64,000 nt of DNA from JABDBL01 sp963845445 (GTDB taxonomy: Bacteria > Cyanobacteriota > Vampirovibrionia > Obscuribacterales > Obscuribacteraceae). Every line of letters starts with the position of its first letter. The stretch's first letter is position 1. The stretch spans positions 2,728,001 through 2,792,000 of the forward strand of contig CAWJSE010000002.1 in the NCBI GenBank assembly GCA_963845445.1, given 5' to 3'. Made by a program: the position numbers and the translations under genes. The notes under the pieces were generated by a model. It saw nothing but the letters and a program-made list of their open reading frames with translations. It was not told the DNA's origin and did no database searches. Positions 46,762 through 56,045 of the stretch are shown in pieces.

Positions 46762-47592
46762 ATGATACAAACTAACGCTAGTACTGATAAAATTCGCTCC
46801 CCACTTAGATATCCAGGCGGGAAGCAAAAAGCAATTGCTAAAATAGCGCCGTTCTTACCCTCCTTAGCAAAGGAATATAGAGAACCTTTGGTTGGCGGTG
46901 GTAGTGTATATTTTTACGCCAGATCTATCAATTTAGCCGAACAATATTGGATTAACGATGCTTTTAAAGAGCTGGTTTCATTTTGGCAAATAGTACAAAA
47001 CCCGGAAACATGCTCTCATTTGATCAAAGATTTAGGAGAATTACGCTGCCTCTTTCCTTCGGCAAAGCAATTAAAAACATATTACGAGAAAGCTAAAAAA
47101 GAGTGCCCACAAGATACCTATCGACAAGCCTTGCTATTTTTCTTCTTCAATCGAGTTAGTTTTTCTGGTACCACTAAAGCGGGTGGGTTTTCTAATGCCG
47201 CCAGTTTGCTTCGCTTCACAACATCCTCTATTCAGCGTCTTGCCTCAATGCCTAAAGCTTTGTCTGATGTGAAAATTACTAATACTGACTTTGAAGAAGT
47301 AATCAATTCTGCTGGCATAGATGTCTTTATGTTTTTAGATCCCCCTTACTACAAAGCGAAAAAACTTTATGGACACAAGGGCAATCTTCATCAATTTGAT
47401 CATCAAAGATTGGCTGAAGCTTTGAAAAGATCTAAGCACAAATTTCTGATAACTTATGATGACTGCCCAGAGACACGTCATTTATATAAATGGGCAGAAA
47501 TTCGCAAATGGCAATTGCAGTATGGCATGAATAATTGCAATCTCAATCGCCAAAGCAAAATTGGTGCTGAACTATTTATTTCAAACTACTAA
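46762..47592 (+). CDS. DNA adenine methylase, Dam/D12 class
   Basis: A 276-residue N6-adenine methyltransferase: RSPLRYPGGKQKAIAKIAPF at the N-terminus (SAM-binding motif), EPLVGGGSVYFYA and the catalytic FLDPPYYKAKKLYG (DPPY). The size and layout fit the D12 class. No restriction enzyme is adjacent, so it is probably a solitary regulatory or protective methylase. The recognition site cannot be told. A DUF1573-cytochrome gene follows 5 bases later. Confidence 0.92.
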   Translation: MIQTNASTDKIRSPLRYPGGKQKAIAKIAPFLPSLAKEYREPLVGGGSVYFYARSINLAEQYWINDAFKELVSFWQIVQNPETCSHLIKDLGELRCLFPSAKQLKTYYEKAKKECPQDTYRQALLFFFFNRVSFSGTTKAGGFSNAASLLRFTTSSIQRLASMPKALSDVKITNTDFEEVINSAGIDVFMFLDPPYYKAKKLYGHKGNLHQFDHQRLAEALKRSKHKFLITYDDCPETRHLYKWAEIRKWQLQYGMNNCNLNRQSKIGAELFISNY

Positions 47593-47597
47593 AGAGG

Positions 47598-48380
47598 ATG
47601 AAAGAAGTGTTTAAAAAAGTGATTTTGCCCGCCAGCTTTTTAGCAACTTTTTTGCTGTATTTACTGACTGCCATTATTTGCACCGCCGATGAAAAGTCCT
47701 CTCCCAAAATATTTGCTGATAGCTATAGATTTGAATTTGGTGAAGTGGAAGAAAGCACTCAGTTAAAACATACTTTTAAAATCTCCAATGGCGGTACGGC
47801 TCCCTTATTGCTGAATGGTGCCGAATCAAGCTGTGGCTGTACGGTGCCTACGTTAAATGCCAAAACATTGGCTCCCAGAGAAAGCACAGACCTTCTGGTA
47901 ATTATCGATACTGCCATGAAGCAAGGCCGAATAACTAAAACTGTCTCTGTGCTCTCCAACGACCCTACTACACCAAGCCTCAAGCTTTACCTATCAATGG
48001 AGGTAAAAAATCCGCACATTGGCTTAAGCGATGAAGGTCGCGCCAAAATATTCACCAGTGATCATTGCAATTCTTGCCACGTTGCCAAAGGTGCTGGTTT
48101 ATTTGGCAAAGACTTATATGAAGCTGATTGCGCTATGTGTCACGGCAAGTTGGGTATTGGAGCAGTAGGTCCGCAACTTCTAGGACCCTATGAAAGTGCT
48201 GCTTTTAAAGCCGGCATGAAAACAATCGCTTCTTACGGCAGTCCCTCCCATCGCTCAATGCCTGGTTTTCTAGTTGATGCCGGCGGACCTTTGTCTAAAG
48301 GACAAATAGACTCCATCATGAACTACCTGGGCGAAGTTTCTAAACAAAGATATTACCCAGGCAAAGTAATGCCAAAATAA
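47598..48380 (+). CDS. DUF1573-cytochrome c fusion protein
   Basis: A 260-residue exported protein. N-terminal hydrophobic segment (about 9-30), a DUF1573 beta domain (about 38-140) with FEFGEVEESTQLKHTFKISN and SSCGCTVP, then a C-terminal cytochrome c part: CNSCH (about 156) and CAMCH (about 176) heme motifs only 20 residues apart, and a likely Met ligand near HRSMPGF. DUF1573 domains are Ig-like and of unclear role. Joined to a c-type heme domain it suggests an envelope electron-transfer job. Start ATG 47598, probably in operon with the methylase. Confidence 0.8.
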   Translation: MKEVFKKVILPASFLATFLLYLLTAIICTADEKSSPKIFADSYRFEFGEVEESTQLKHTFKISNGGTAPLLLNGAESSCGCTVPTLNAKTLAPRESTDLLVIIDTAMKQGRITKTVSVLSNDPTTPSLKLYLSMEVKNPHIGLSDEGRAKIFTSDHCNSCHVAKGAGLFGKDLYEADCAMCHGKLGIGAVGPQLLGPYESAAFKAGMKTIASYGSPSHRSMPGFLVDAGGPLSKGQIDSIMNYLGEVSKQRYYPGKVMPK

Positions 48381-48487
48381 ATATTACAAGACGACTTTGA
48401 TCTCTAACAATTTGCTTGGTATGCAAACTCTGCAAGCTGGTCTCCCACAGAAAAATTTATCTCACATTGGCATAAACAGCTAGTAGA

Positions 48488-48955
48488 TTAATCACTTAGA
48501 AACGCCGATAATTTTAGTTTGAACCGCTTAGATAAATTTTTTGCTTGCTGTGTGCTCAACCCGCGTTTGCCCTTTAGAAATTCAGAAACACGACTAGCTG
48601 AACCAAATTGGGGTATTAAATCGTTTTGAGATAGATTACCTTGTTCCATCAAATACTCAATCATTTCACGCGGATTCATGTCAGTAATTTCATTATCCCA
48701 GCGAGATTCATATTTGATAATAAGATCCGTAAGTACTTCTAGATAATCTTGTTCTGCTTTAGAAAGACTATCTATTTTATCGGTAAGTCCACCACAAACT
48801 TCTGCTGCTCGATCATTTTCTTTGTCGTTACAAATTGGCCTTAAGGGAAAACGCCTAACCAATTCATAAAACATTTTATTGTCAGTTTGCTCTCTTGCCG
48901 CTAATAAAGGCTGTGCCTTCCTAGCTTTTCCATTTGTTTTTATCATACTCTTCAT
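48488..48955 (-). CDS. higA: HigA-type antitoxin
   Basis: A 155-residue protein with a C-terminal helix-turn-helix: GNLSQNDLIPQFGSASRVSEFLKGKRGLS, ending FLSD. The family (HigA, COG5499-like) neutralises HigB and represses the operon. Its start overlaps the toxin gene by 35 bases. The first 40 residues are unusual and the true start may be further in. Confidence 0.85.
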   Translation of the reverse strand: MKSMIKTNGKARKAQPLLAAREQTDNKMFYELVRRFPLRPICNDKENDRAAEVCGGLTDKIDSLSKAEQDYLEVLTDLIIKYESRWDNEITDMNPREMIEYLMEQGNLSQNDLIPQFGSASRVSEFLKGKRGLSTQQAKNLSKRFKLKLSAFLSD

Positions 48956-49208
48956 GGGTTAATACCTGCCTTATATATAGTTTGCCGTTTTCAAAAGTGG
49001 CAACCGCTATCAGGCGATACGAATTTCCTTTTATATTAAAGATAATGTTCCCAGCTACCCAATCAGCGGTCGGAAAGGCATTGCGAATATCATGAAAGTT
49101 TTTCCATTCAGCTTCGCCTATGATCTTTCTCCATTGTTTTAGAGGGCCTTTTGCGGCCGGATACCGTCTATAAAACTGTCTGGCTTTACCCCAATGAACA
49201 ATGCGCAT
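48921..49208 (-). CDS. higB: HigB-type mRNA interferase toxin
   Basis: A 95-residue protein: KARQFYRRYPAAKGPLKQWR, ADWVAGNIIFNIKGNSYRLI, and KLYIRQVLTHEEYDKNKW are the HigB-toxin pattern. Cleaves mRNA on the ribosome. First gene in the higBA order, typical of this family. ATG 49208 behind GGAGGG. Confidence 0.9.
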   Translation of the reverse strand: MRIVHWGKARQFYRRYPAAKGPLKQWRKIIGEAEWKNFHDIRNAFPTADWVAGNIIFNIKGNSYRLIAVATFENGKLYIRQVLTHEEYDKNKWKS

Positions 49209-49390
49209 TGACCCTCCTTTTGTATTTTACCAAAATGGGAAACAGGAACAAGTTAAATTTCCTATTTAAAAGGAATCAGCACCCTTTTATGGAATTCCTC
49301 TCCTAACTATATAAACGAAACTTGCCGCAAATGAGTTCAAAAAAGTGAAGAGAATTCATAAAACAGGTTTGGATCAAAGTAAATCAGATC

Positions 49391-49438
49391 AAAATAAAAC
49401 GATGAAGGATACTGCGTCCCGGCCCATATCCTCCATCG
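49391..49438 (-). terminator. Terminator of orphan 49499-50377 (minus strand)
   Basis: On the minus strand arms CGATGGAGGATA and TATCCTTCATCG, one mismatch, followed by TTTTATTTT. Confidence 0.85.
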
Positions 49439-49498
49439 TCAACCTTCTCCCTCAGAACCAGCTGGCGTGTATATAATCCGCCATCAACTATTATGAAC

Positions 49499-50377
49499 TC
49501 ACTCCGATTGTGCCAGCGCCTTAGCTTGATAAAATCGCCGCAACGCCTTGGCGAATTGTTGAATTACCGGCTCCTCAACTTCTGCGCTGCGCCGGCATGC
49601 GTCCATGTATGTTTGTCGCAGACCGGGAAGGTCCTGCCCTGTCGGTTTATGTTCTTCGTTCAACTTCTTGACCATGGCATCCTGCTCGGCAACCTTGGCT
49701 GCCATCAATGTAGGACTCCGGTCAGCCGCTGCTTGCAACGCCAGGATGGCTCCTTCCAATTTTTGCAAGACAGTATTGATCACATCTTGTGACTGAGCAA
49801 GCCTCTCCAGTGCCAGACAAATCTCGACAAAAATGTTTTGGCTTGCCGTGGAGCGATTCCATTGGTCCGATGACAGAAACTCATCGGCGCCGTCCTGCAA
49901 GACATCATTGAGCCACCGTTCAATCGGTTGAGGCTTCTGCTGACGCTCGTTGATAAAAGTGCGGAGATTATCCGCCTTTCTGCCCTTGGCGTAAGAGAAT
50001 TGGACCAAATAGATCTTAGGCAAAATCGCCTGCGTCTGCCGCACGAGCGCCCGGAAGCGTTCAAGCGTCTCAGGAACGAGGGGAACTGGAGACTTGGTCA
50101 AGCCCACTCCAGCCGCCCTGAGTTTCGCAACCTGAGACTCGGTGACGCGAATGGACGCTGTTCTTCCACGGCTCCGCACAACAAAACGGCTGTGCTTACT
50201 GGAAGCATTGGGCGGAAAATACCGCACCTTGCCATTGCCACCAGCAAGATCTTTCAAGATCCGCCGCAACAACCTTATTGCCGTCCGGTCGACATTGCGC
50301 TTCACGGTTTCATGTTGCTCGAGAACCAGTTTCTCACGGTCATCTGCTGTTTGTGGACTGAGGGTCGTGTCGTTCAT
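49499..50377 (-). CDS. Orphan helical protein, unknown
   Basis: A 292-residue protein starting at ATG 50377 after AGGAG (the longer frame to 50416 has no good ribosome site). It is charged and mostly helical with no signal or membrane segment. A basic segment at about 60-100 (NASSKHSRFVVRSRGRTASI) might bind nucleic acid. Visibly GC-richer than its surroundings, with its own terminator at 49391-49438. No family recognised. Confidence 0.65.
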   Translation of the reverse strand: MNDTTLSPQTADDREKLVLEQHETVKRNVDRTAIRLLRRILKDLAGGNGKVRYFPPNASSKHSRFVVRSRGRTASIRVTESQVAKLRAAGVGLTKSPVPLVPETLERFRALVRQTQAILPKIYLVQFSYAKGRKADNLRTFINERQQKPQPIERWLNDVLQDGADEFLSSDQWNRSTASQNIFVEICLALERLAQSQDVINTVLQKLEGAILALQAAADRSPTLMAAKVAEQDAMVKKLNEEHKPTGQDLPGLRQTYMDACRRSAEVEEPVIQQFAKALRRFYQAKALAQSE

Positions 50378-51292
50378 CGCAGCATCTCCTATAGACTTGC
50401 AGAAACACACCTTCACCCAGCTCGCCAGTAAACTCTATGCCAGTACAATCAACACTATTTCGCCCTAAAAGCGGAACGAAAAAAGGTTTTCTGGCACACA
50501 TATAAAAGTTTTCTGGCGAGACTCCGGGCGGGCGAACAAATGGGACTATTTGCAGCTTGCTATTATCATTGATCCAAAGTCAAGAAAGAATATTTATAAA
50601 ATCAATGATTCTGGCTTTATATAAAAAATCCGTAAATAGAGTCTAATCTTGGTATTTCACCTCTGAGTTACCTTAAGCCAAAACGACATAAGCCAGATCT
50701 AACATTACCCACATACATTTTTTTCTGGTTAAATATTGCACTAGCTCGCGCGAACCCAGCTAATTCCCATTTTTAGCAAATTTAAATATTTGAGCATCCT
50801 AACGCATTCCTATCCACTCCTTCTATAAATTGAGAAAGCCTTCCGCCAATCCAGGTAGTCCTAGTCCAATGGGACTAGCACAACGGTGTAAGAAAAACAC
50901 GAAAAATATCTTATGCTCAGTAAAGACACAGTAGATAGCCCTCTTTGGCGACAATTAACCAACGCGCTAGCTACATCGAAGATTTACCAAGCTCGTTTAT
51001 AAGAATAGTTAGCACAGCTAGCGCATATGTGAATTACAAGAGCGCATTAAATCGGCCAGAAATGCCTTTATTTAACAGCAATTTCTTTGCTAACTTGAAA
51101 GTACATCGTATAAAACACCCTTCTAAAAAAGATTATTATTTATCGAGCGAATCCCAGTCCCTTTCTCAAATTTCTCATTTACGCGTGCCTTAGTTGCACC
51201 ATGCTCATGTCCGCACCTCGCCAGATACGATGGGCGGGGCCATTACTTTTTGCATCAGGATAAATCCTGGTGCACTTTCATTTGGAGGAAAT
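50378..51292. other. Long intergenic region before the EEP-family gene
   Basis: No credible gene is seen. An 82-codon frame at 50945-51193 has no ribosome site and low-complexity content. It includes the palindrome CTAGTCC/GGACTAG (50861-50878), GCTAGCGC-type motifs at 50963-50973 and 51015-51024, and the leader hairpin at 51251-51274. Confidence 0.45.
51251..51274 (+). promoter_or_regulatory. Leader hairpin just upstream of the EEP-gene ribosome site
   Basis: TGCATCAGGAT and ATCCTGGTGCA pair with a 2-base spacer and one T-G pair, ending about 12 bases before GGAGGAAAT. It could regulate translation or be an operator. Confidence 0.5.
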
Positions 51293-52240
51293 ATGACTAC
51301 ATTACTTATAGAAAAAACAATCGAATCGTCTCTTGCTCTTAAGCAACCCCATTGCGAGTTTAATCAAACCGACTTTGCATCTAACCAAACCAATTTTGGA
51401 TTTGACCAATTCAATATCTGGTCCAGCCCAGACTCAGTCCTAGCCACAGTAAATAATCAATTAGTAAATTTGCCAATGGCCAAAGCAAGCGACCTCCCAC
51501 TCACACTAGGCTCTTGGAACGCTGAATATCTTTGGCGGGCCAAAGCAAATCATTTTATATCCAGCTATCAGCAAATAGCAAAAAGGCATCATTTATTAGC
51601 CCTGCAAGAAGTAAGCTCCACCGGATTATCCATTACTGCTGCTGCCTGTAATTACAATCATTTTGTCTCTTCCCCTAACAGCAGAGGACAAGCTGTGGGC
51701 TTCTTGGTTCACCCTCGACTGCACATAACTGATATTCATGAATACAGCGAATTAACTGAGATTTTCGGTATACATGACCTGCGTCCAGCCTTACAAATAG
51801 ATGTATTTGATCCACAAACCAAAATCACTCTATCTGTAATTACAATTCATTTAAAATCAATGATTGGAGGGTTAGCTTTTACTAGTCTTGTGCGCAAAAA
51901 ACAACTAGAAAAGCTAATAGGCGCAATACGCAACAGCAAAAACCCCACCATTATTCTTGGTGACTTCAATTGCTTTATAGATATGTCAGCTGATACTGAG
52001 CCTTTGCTAAACGATGGCTTTAATATAACAAATCCACACAACCACACCTCTACTCAACTTAGTGGTGGCAGGCTGGATGGCATGTTTTATAAAAACTTAA
52101 GCGATGGTTTGGTACTCAAACATTACAATATCCGTAATTTTTGGCGTACCAACCTAGCTGGACGATCCTTAAGTGACCATGGTTTGCTGACCTGGAAACT
52201 GACAAAAAATGAATCTGTCGCAGAAAAATCACATCAATAG
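51293..52240 (+). CDS. Endonuclease/exonuclease/phosphatase (EEP) family protein
   Basis: A 315-residue protein from ATG 51293, 3 bases after GGAGGAA. Residues about 60-315 show the EEP fold: LGSWNAEYLW (motif with the first Asn), LLALQEVSS (Glu, metal ligand), LGDFNCFID (GDFN) and LSDHGLLTW (SDH). Such enzymes cleave phosphodiesters of DNA, RNA or lipids. The substrate is not evident. No signal peptide, so it is probably cytosolic, with an Asn/Gln/Phe-rich N-terminus of 55 residues. Strong terminator follows. Confidence 0.85.
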   Translation: MTTLLIEKTIESSLALKQPHCEFNQTDFASNQTNFGFDQFNIWSSPDSVLATVNNQLVNLPMAKASDLPLTLGSWNAEYLWRAKANHFISSYQQIAKRHHLLALQEVSSTGLSITAAACNYNHFVSSPNSRGQAVGFLVHPRLHITDIHEYSELTEIFGIHDLRPALQIDVFDPQTKITLSVITIHLKSMIGGLAFTSLVRKKQLEKLIGAIRNSKNPTIILGDFNCFIDMSADTEPLLNDGFNITNPHNHTSTQLSGGRLDGMFYKNLSDGLVLKHYNIRNFWRTNLAGRSLSDHGLLTWKLTKNESVAEKSHQ

Positions 52241-52253
52241 CAAAACTAACACC

Positions 52254-52299
52254 AAGCACAAGCAAGATTGACTCAAAATTAGTCTTGCTTGTGCTTTTT
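52254..52299 (+). terminator. Strong intrinsic terminator
   Basis: Arms AAGCACAAGCAAGA (52254-52267) and TCTTGCTTGTGCTT (52283-52296), perfect, with a T-run. Confidence 0.92.
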
Positions 52300-52527
52300 A
52301 TCTTTTCAGTTAATTGCCTACTGCTGGCAGCAGGCAGCTTTATTTTTAATTTGGTTTTTGCATTAATTCTGCGATTTTAAACAATTACAATTAGCAAGGT
52401 TCACGTGATTAACAGCTAGCGCGGCTGCGAAAGGTTTAAGACGATATCATAAGTGGTATCAATCAAATTAGATGCCACCGCAGGCACAGCCACCAAGTGT
52501 CAGTCGTAGTCGCACATTTAATGTTAA

Positions 52528-53712
52528 ATGCCAGAACCTCAAGACAATCTGTCAACTTCTGAGCAGTCAGTTCCTAACTTGCCTGCTAATTCAGAAATGG
52601 CAAGTGATTTGCATTCCAAACTTACCCAAACCGGCGAAGAAGTCTTAGAACACTTGGGCAATACTATTGCAGAAAAATCGCTTCCCCTTAATAGCGCTTT
52701 AAGCATCCAGAAGTTTAAAGCCGATGACATACTAGCTGGCAAATACCAAATCGTTAAATTCATAAGTCGCGGCAGCGCTGGTTTGGTTTACCAGGCTAAA
52801 CACATTATGCTAGATAAAGTATTTGCAATTAAGGTGCTTGCATCAAACGACATAACTAATGAGACTTCAAGCGAACGTTTCCAACGCGAAGCTCGTGCAG
52901 CCGCCTCCCTTTCTCATCCTAATATCATTACAGTCCACGATTTTGGTGTTTTACCGGAAGGCACATTATATCTAGCCATGGAATACTTAGAAGGCGAAAC
53001 TTTGGCAGCCTTGTTGGAAAGCAAAGGACACTTAGACTTTCAGCAAGCTGTTCCCATTTTCATCCAAGTATGTCTCGCTCTCGAATATGCTCACACCCAA
53101 GGGGTTATCCATCGCGATTTGAAGCCCAGCAATATAATGCTCGTAAAGGACTATAAAGGCGAAAATTTAGCTAAAGTAATCGATTTTAGCATTGCAAAAT
53201 TTACAAGACCAAAACCAAATCAAAAAACTATCACAAAACCCGGCCAAATATTTGGCACACCGCTTTATATGAGTCCAGAACAGTGTATGGGCAAAAGACC
53301 AGATAATAGATCAGACATCTATTCTTTGGGTTGTGTCATGTACGAAGCCCTTTGTGGCGCACCACCATTATTGGGAGATACTATGCTCACTACCATCTAT
53401 AAGCACGTTAACGACTTACCGCTGCCTATGTCGAAACAACTTCCACATAATAGTATTCCCGAAGAGCTGGAAGCGATTATATTCAAGGCATTACAAAAGG
53501 AACCAGATAATCGCTATCAGTCTGCTAATCAGTTGCGAGCAGTTTTAGACCTTTTCGAGAAAACTTATGAGGAAACTTCCCCTAAAGCAGCAAAGGAACA
53601 CTTACTTGTTTCCTCTAAAGCAATTAAAGCGCTTCGTCATATTTCGCTTTTTATTTTAGCTTGCTTTGTTATAGCTTTGTGTATATTCTTTAATTCTAAA
53701 CTGGGGCCTTAA
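52528..53712 (+). CDS. Ser/Thr protein kinase, PknB-like, with C-terminal membrane anchor
   Basis: A 394-residue protein. The Hanks-type kinase domain (about 70-350) shows GSAGLVYQAKH (nucleotide loop), AIKVL (catalytic Lys), VIHRDLKPSNIML (active site), IDFSIAK (DFG-like, here DFS), GTPLYMSPEQ and RSDIYSLGCVMYEAL. C-terminal KALRHISLFILACFVIALCI is a single membrane helix with almost no outside part. The DFG Gly is replaced by Ser, as in some eukaryote-like bacterial kinases. Signal sensing is unclear. ATG 52528 has no clear ribosome site. Near-palindrome GATATCATAAGTGGTATC lies upstream (about 52443). Confidence 0.92.
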   Translation: MPEPQDNLSTSEQSVPNLPANSEMASDLHSKLTQTGEEVLEHLGNTIAEKSLPLNSALSIQKFKADDILAGKYQIVKFISRGSAGLVYQAKHIMLDKVFAIKVLASNDITNETSSERFQREARAAASLSHPNIITVHDFGVLPEGTLYLAMEYLEGETLAALLESKGHLDFQQAVPIFIQVCLALEYAHTQGVIHRDLKPSNIMLVKDYKGENLAKVIDFSIAKFTRPKPNQKTITKPGQIFGTPLYMSPEQCMGKRPDNRSDIYSLGCVMYEALCGAPPLLGDTMLTTIYKHVNDLPLPMSKQLPHNSIPEELEAIIFKALQKEPDNRYQSANQLRAVLDLFEKTYEETSPKAAKEHLLVSSKAIKALRHISLFILACFVIALCIFFNSKLGP

Positions 53713-53738
53713 CTATTGGAGATCGGGGCTTGTCTTGA

Positions 53739-53927
53739 TTGCAATATCTTGTTGAACGATTTCTGATTTTCTTAGTGGGCACTATTTTTGTGGTCGGTAG
53801 TGTCCGTTTTATTTTTGTTTCAATGGATGCTCAAAGAGCTGGGCTCGCCGCAATTGGCTATGGCATTTTAGGCTTCGTAATGGGGCTTTGTTTGTGCGTC
53901 TGGGCTTTTGCCCGCCCACCAGGATAG
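53739..53927 (+). CDS. Small membrane protein, unknown
   Basis: A 62-residue protein with two membrane helices (RFLIFLVGTIFVVGSVRFIFV and the C-terminal half). Start TTG 53739, with a GGAG 20 bases earlier. Follows the kinase by 26 bases and may share its transcript. Function unknown. Confidence 0.5.
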   Translation: MQYLVERFLIFLVGTIFVVGSVRFIFVSMDAQRAGLAAIGYGILGFVMGLCLCVWAFARPPG

Positions 53928-53953
53928 TGACAGAATAGCTTCAACAAGCCCTA

Positions 53954-54256
53954 TCACTTAACCCCAGCAAAACTAGGTCCCACCCTACAAGGTTTTATTT
54001 CAATTTCCTGCCAAACATCAGCTGTCACGTATGGCTCGATTTTGAGCCATTGATCCAGCTCCGCTTTTGATGCAAATTCGCATATCATTACTGAACCGAT
54101 CATTTTTCCGCTATCGTCAAGAATAGCCACACCATAGAGCATTTGCCCTGCGTCGCGCATTCTGTTTCCTAAAGCAACATGCTCTTCTCTAGCAGCAAGA
54201 CGGCGTTCAAATGCCTTATCGTCTTTTCCGTCATAGGCAATGACAACAAATTGCAA
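53954..54256 (-). CDS. YciI-like protein
   Basis: A 100-residue protein of the YciI/DGPF-type ferredoxin-like fold: MQFVVIAYDGKDDKAFERRL, REEHVALGNRM, LDDSGKMIGSVMICEFASKA and WLKIEPYVTADVW. Members are small enzymes or ligand-binding proteins with an active-site His/Asp. The exact role is unknown. It follows the aminopeptidase gene by 9 bases, same strand. Confidence 0.85.
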   Translation of the reverse strand: MQFVVIAYDGKDDKAFERRLAAREEHVALGNRMRDAGQMLYGVAILDDSGKMIGSVMICEFASKAELDQWLKIEPYVTADVWQEIEIKPCRVGPSFAGVK

Positions 54257-54265
54257 TTTCGATTT

Positions 54266-55684
54266 TTACCTCGCGCCAGCCATTAGTTCTTCGATTTCTT
54301 CTGGCTCTTTCGGGGCAGCGGCGGTCATGACTTCGCATCCTTTGTGCGTTATAACTACATCGTCTTCGATACGCACACCCAGACCTCGATATTTTTTTGG
54401 CAAACGCTTATCTTCAGGGTCAAAATACAAACCTGGTTCCACAGTAAATACCATGCCAGCAACCATAGGGGCTAATTTAGCATGGAGACTACGAGTACCA
54501 CTGGTACCCACATCATGTACATCAAGCCCTAGCCAATGACTGGTTCCATGCATAAAAATGTCGCGCAATACAACCGGTGTTGACTTATTGCCATTTTTAC
54601 CTGAATGCTTAAGTATTTTTTCTTCGTTCTCTGCACTATCCATTTCAGGGCCCAATACTCCCAGCTCAATCAGTCCTTCGCGCAATATATCTGATGTCTT
54701 TTCGTGTACTTGCCTTAAGGTAACACCCGGTTTAGCAAAATTAATGGCTGTTTTATTTGCTCTTAGCACTAAATTATATATCTCAAGTTGCGCTTCGCTA
54801 AATTTTCCATTGACAGGAAACGTGCGTGTGACATCACTGGCATAGCCACGATACTCGCATGCAGCATCTATAAGTAACATATCGCCGTTTTGCAACGCAA
54901 TATTATTCTCTCCATAATGCAAACAAATTGCATTAGACCCCCCAGCAACAATACTGCTATATGCCGGTCCGCTTGCCCCGCGCATCATGAACACCCGCTC
55001 CATCTCGGCTTGAATTTCGTATTCAATCATGCCTACTCTACACACTTCCATAGCTACACAATGAGCTTCGGTCGATATAGCTGCCGCTCGCCTCATTAAT
55101 TCCAATTCGACCTTATCTTTCACCATGCGCATCTCGTGAGTGATAGTTTCTGGATTATGAAGGGAAGAAGAATGCCTTTTCCATGCCGGCTCAAAGATTT
55201 CGTCAAATTCTTCATTTTGACCGAACTTGTAATAAACATTCTCTGCAGCAATAAGCAAATTTTTTATCACTTGCGGGAATTGATCAGTAGTATAGGCTTC
55301 CTGGCAAGCAAATTTTTCTCTCGCCCCTTCTATTCCTAAGCGGTGTCCCGTCCATATTTCACGTTGTCTATCTCTTGGTCTCACAACCATTTTGAATTCT
55401 GGTTTATTATCAAAATTACTCAAAATTAAAACAGATTGAGGCTCTGGAAAATTACTCAAATAGAGCACATCTGACGATTGTCTGTAAGGAAAATCAGTAT
55501 CATTGCTTCTGGTACGCTCTGGATTACTTAGAATGAACGCAACACTATTAGGTAACATTTTTTCTATAAAACGATTGCGCCGCTTAGCAAATATTTTGGT
55601 CGGAATATCTCCAACAATATTAATGGCTTCTGTTTTTAGCGTTGCTTCTTTGCGCTTTTTACTCAAAATAAATACCCACTGCAC
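54266..55684 (-). CDS. pepP: Xaa-Pro aminopeptidase (aminopeptidase P)
   Basis: Removes N-terminal residues before proline. 472 residues, pita-bread fold: N-domain from about 20, then catalytic metal ligands DMLLIDAACEYRGYASDVTR (two Asp), FMHGTSHWLGLDVHD (His), TVEPGLYF (Glu) and GVRIEDDVVIT (Glu). The frame opens at GTG 55684, inside the end of the upstream gene. An in-frame TTG 18 bases later is an alternative. Overlapping ORFs suggest translational coupling with the small gene 55659-55880. Confidence 0.92.
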   Translation of the reverse strand: MQWVFILSKKRKEATLKTEAINIVGDIPTKIFAKRRNRFIEKMLPNSVAFILSNPERTRSNDTDFPYRQSSDVLYLSNFPEPQSVLILSNFDNKPEFKMVVRPRDRQREIWTGHRLGIEGAREKFACQEAYTTDQFPQVIKNLLIAAENVYYKFGQNEEFDEIFEPAWKRHSSSLHNPETITHEMRMVKDKVELELMRRAAAISTEAHCVAMEVCRVGMIEYEIQAEMERVFMMRGASGPAYSSIVAGGSNAICLHYGENNIALQNGDMLLIDAACEYRGYASDVTRTFPVNGKFSEAQLEIYNLVLRANKTAINFAKPGVTLRQVHEKTSDILREGLIELGVLGPEMDSAENEEKILKHSGKNGNKSTPVVLRDIFMHGTSHWLGLDVHDVGTSGTRSLHAKLAPMVAGMVFTVEPGLYFDPEDKRLPKKYRGLGVRIEDDVVITHKGCEVMTAAAPKEPEEIEELMAGAR

Positions 55685-55880
55685 CGGTGACGCGACGAAT
55701 TAATCTTACCGCGTCTATCTCCAATTCTTCCCCGTACTCTAGTTCTTGCCTACCCCGTTCTTTTAACAAGCTAAACAATCTATCTCTTTCTTCTAACGTT
55801 AACTCAATTTTTTTTAAATGATCATCTCCTGCAATTTTCATGAGCTCGACAGTCGACAATTCTGGATCTATTTTTTGCAT
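55659..55880 (-). CDS. Hypothetical small acidic protein
   Basis: A 73-residue, helical, charged protein (ELSTVELMKIAGDDHLKKIE, then LTLEERDRLFSLLKERGRQE). It overlaps pepP by 26 bases. No family recognised. It may be a helper of the following peptidase or simply co-transcribed. Confidence 0.55.
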   Translation of the reverse strand: MQKIDPELSTVELMKIAGDDHLKKIELTLEERDRLFSLLKERGRQELEYGEELEIDAVRLIRRVTGAVGIYFE

Positions 55881-56045
55881 TTACTAATCGTGCCCGTATT
55901 GCTAACCGAGAATAAGTCATATATTAGCTCTGCATAAAACAATAAGCTAGTCTTAGCTTGACAGCTCAAAGACATTGCTCATGTATTTTCGCTCAAGAGC
56001 TAATAAACCAACCAACAACAAAGCATCGCTAATTTTTATTGCAAA

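Noticed and set aside
50945..51193. An 82-codon frame before the EEP gene
   Set aside because: No ribosome site, Ser-rich low-complexity sequence, and it spans intergenic motifs.
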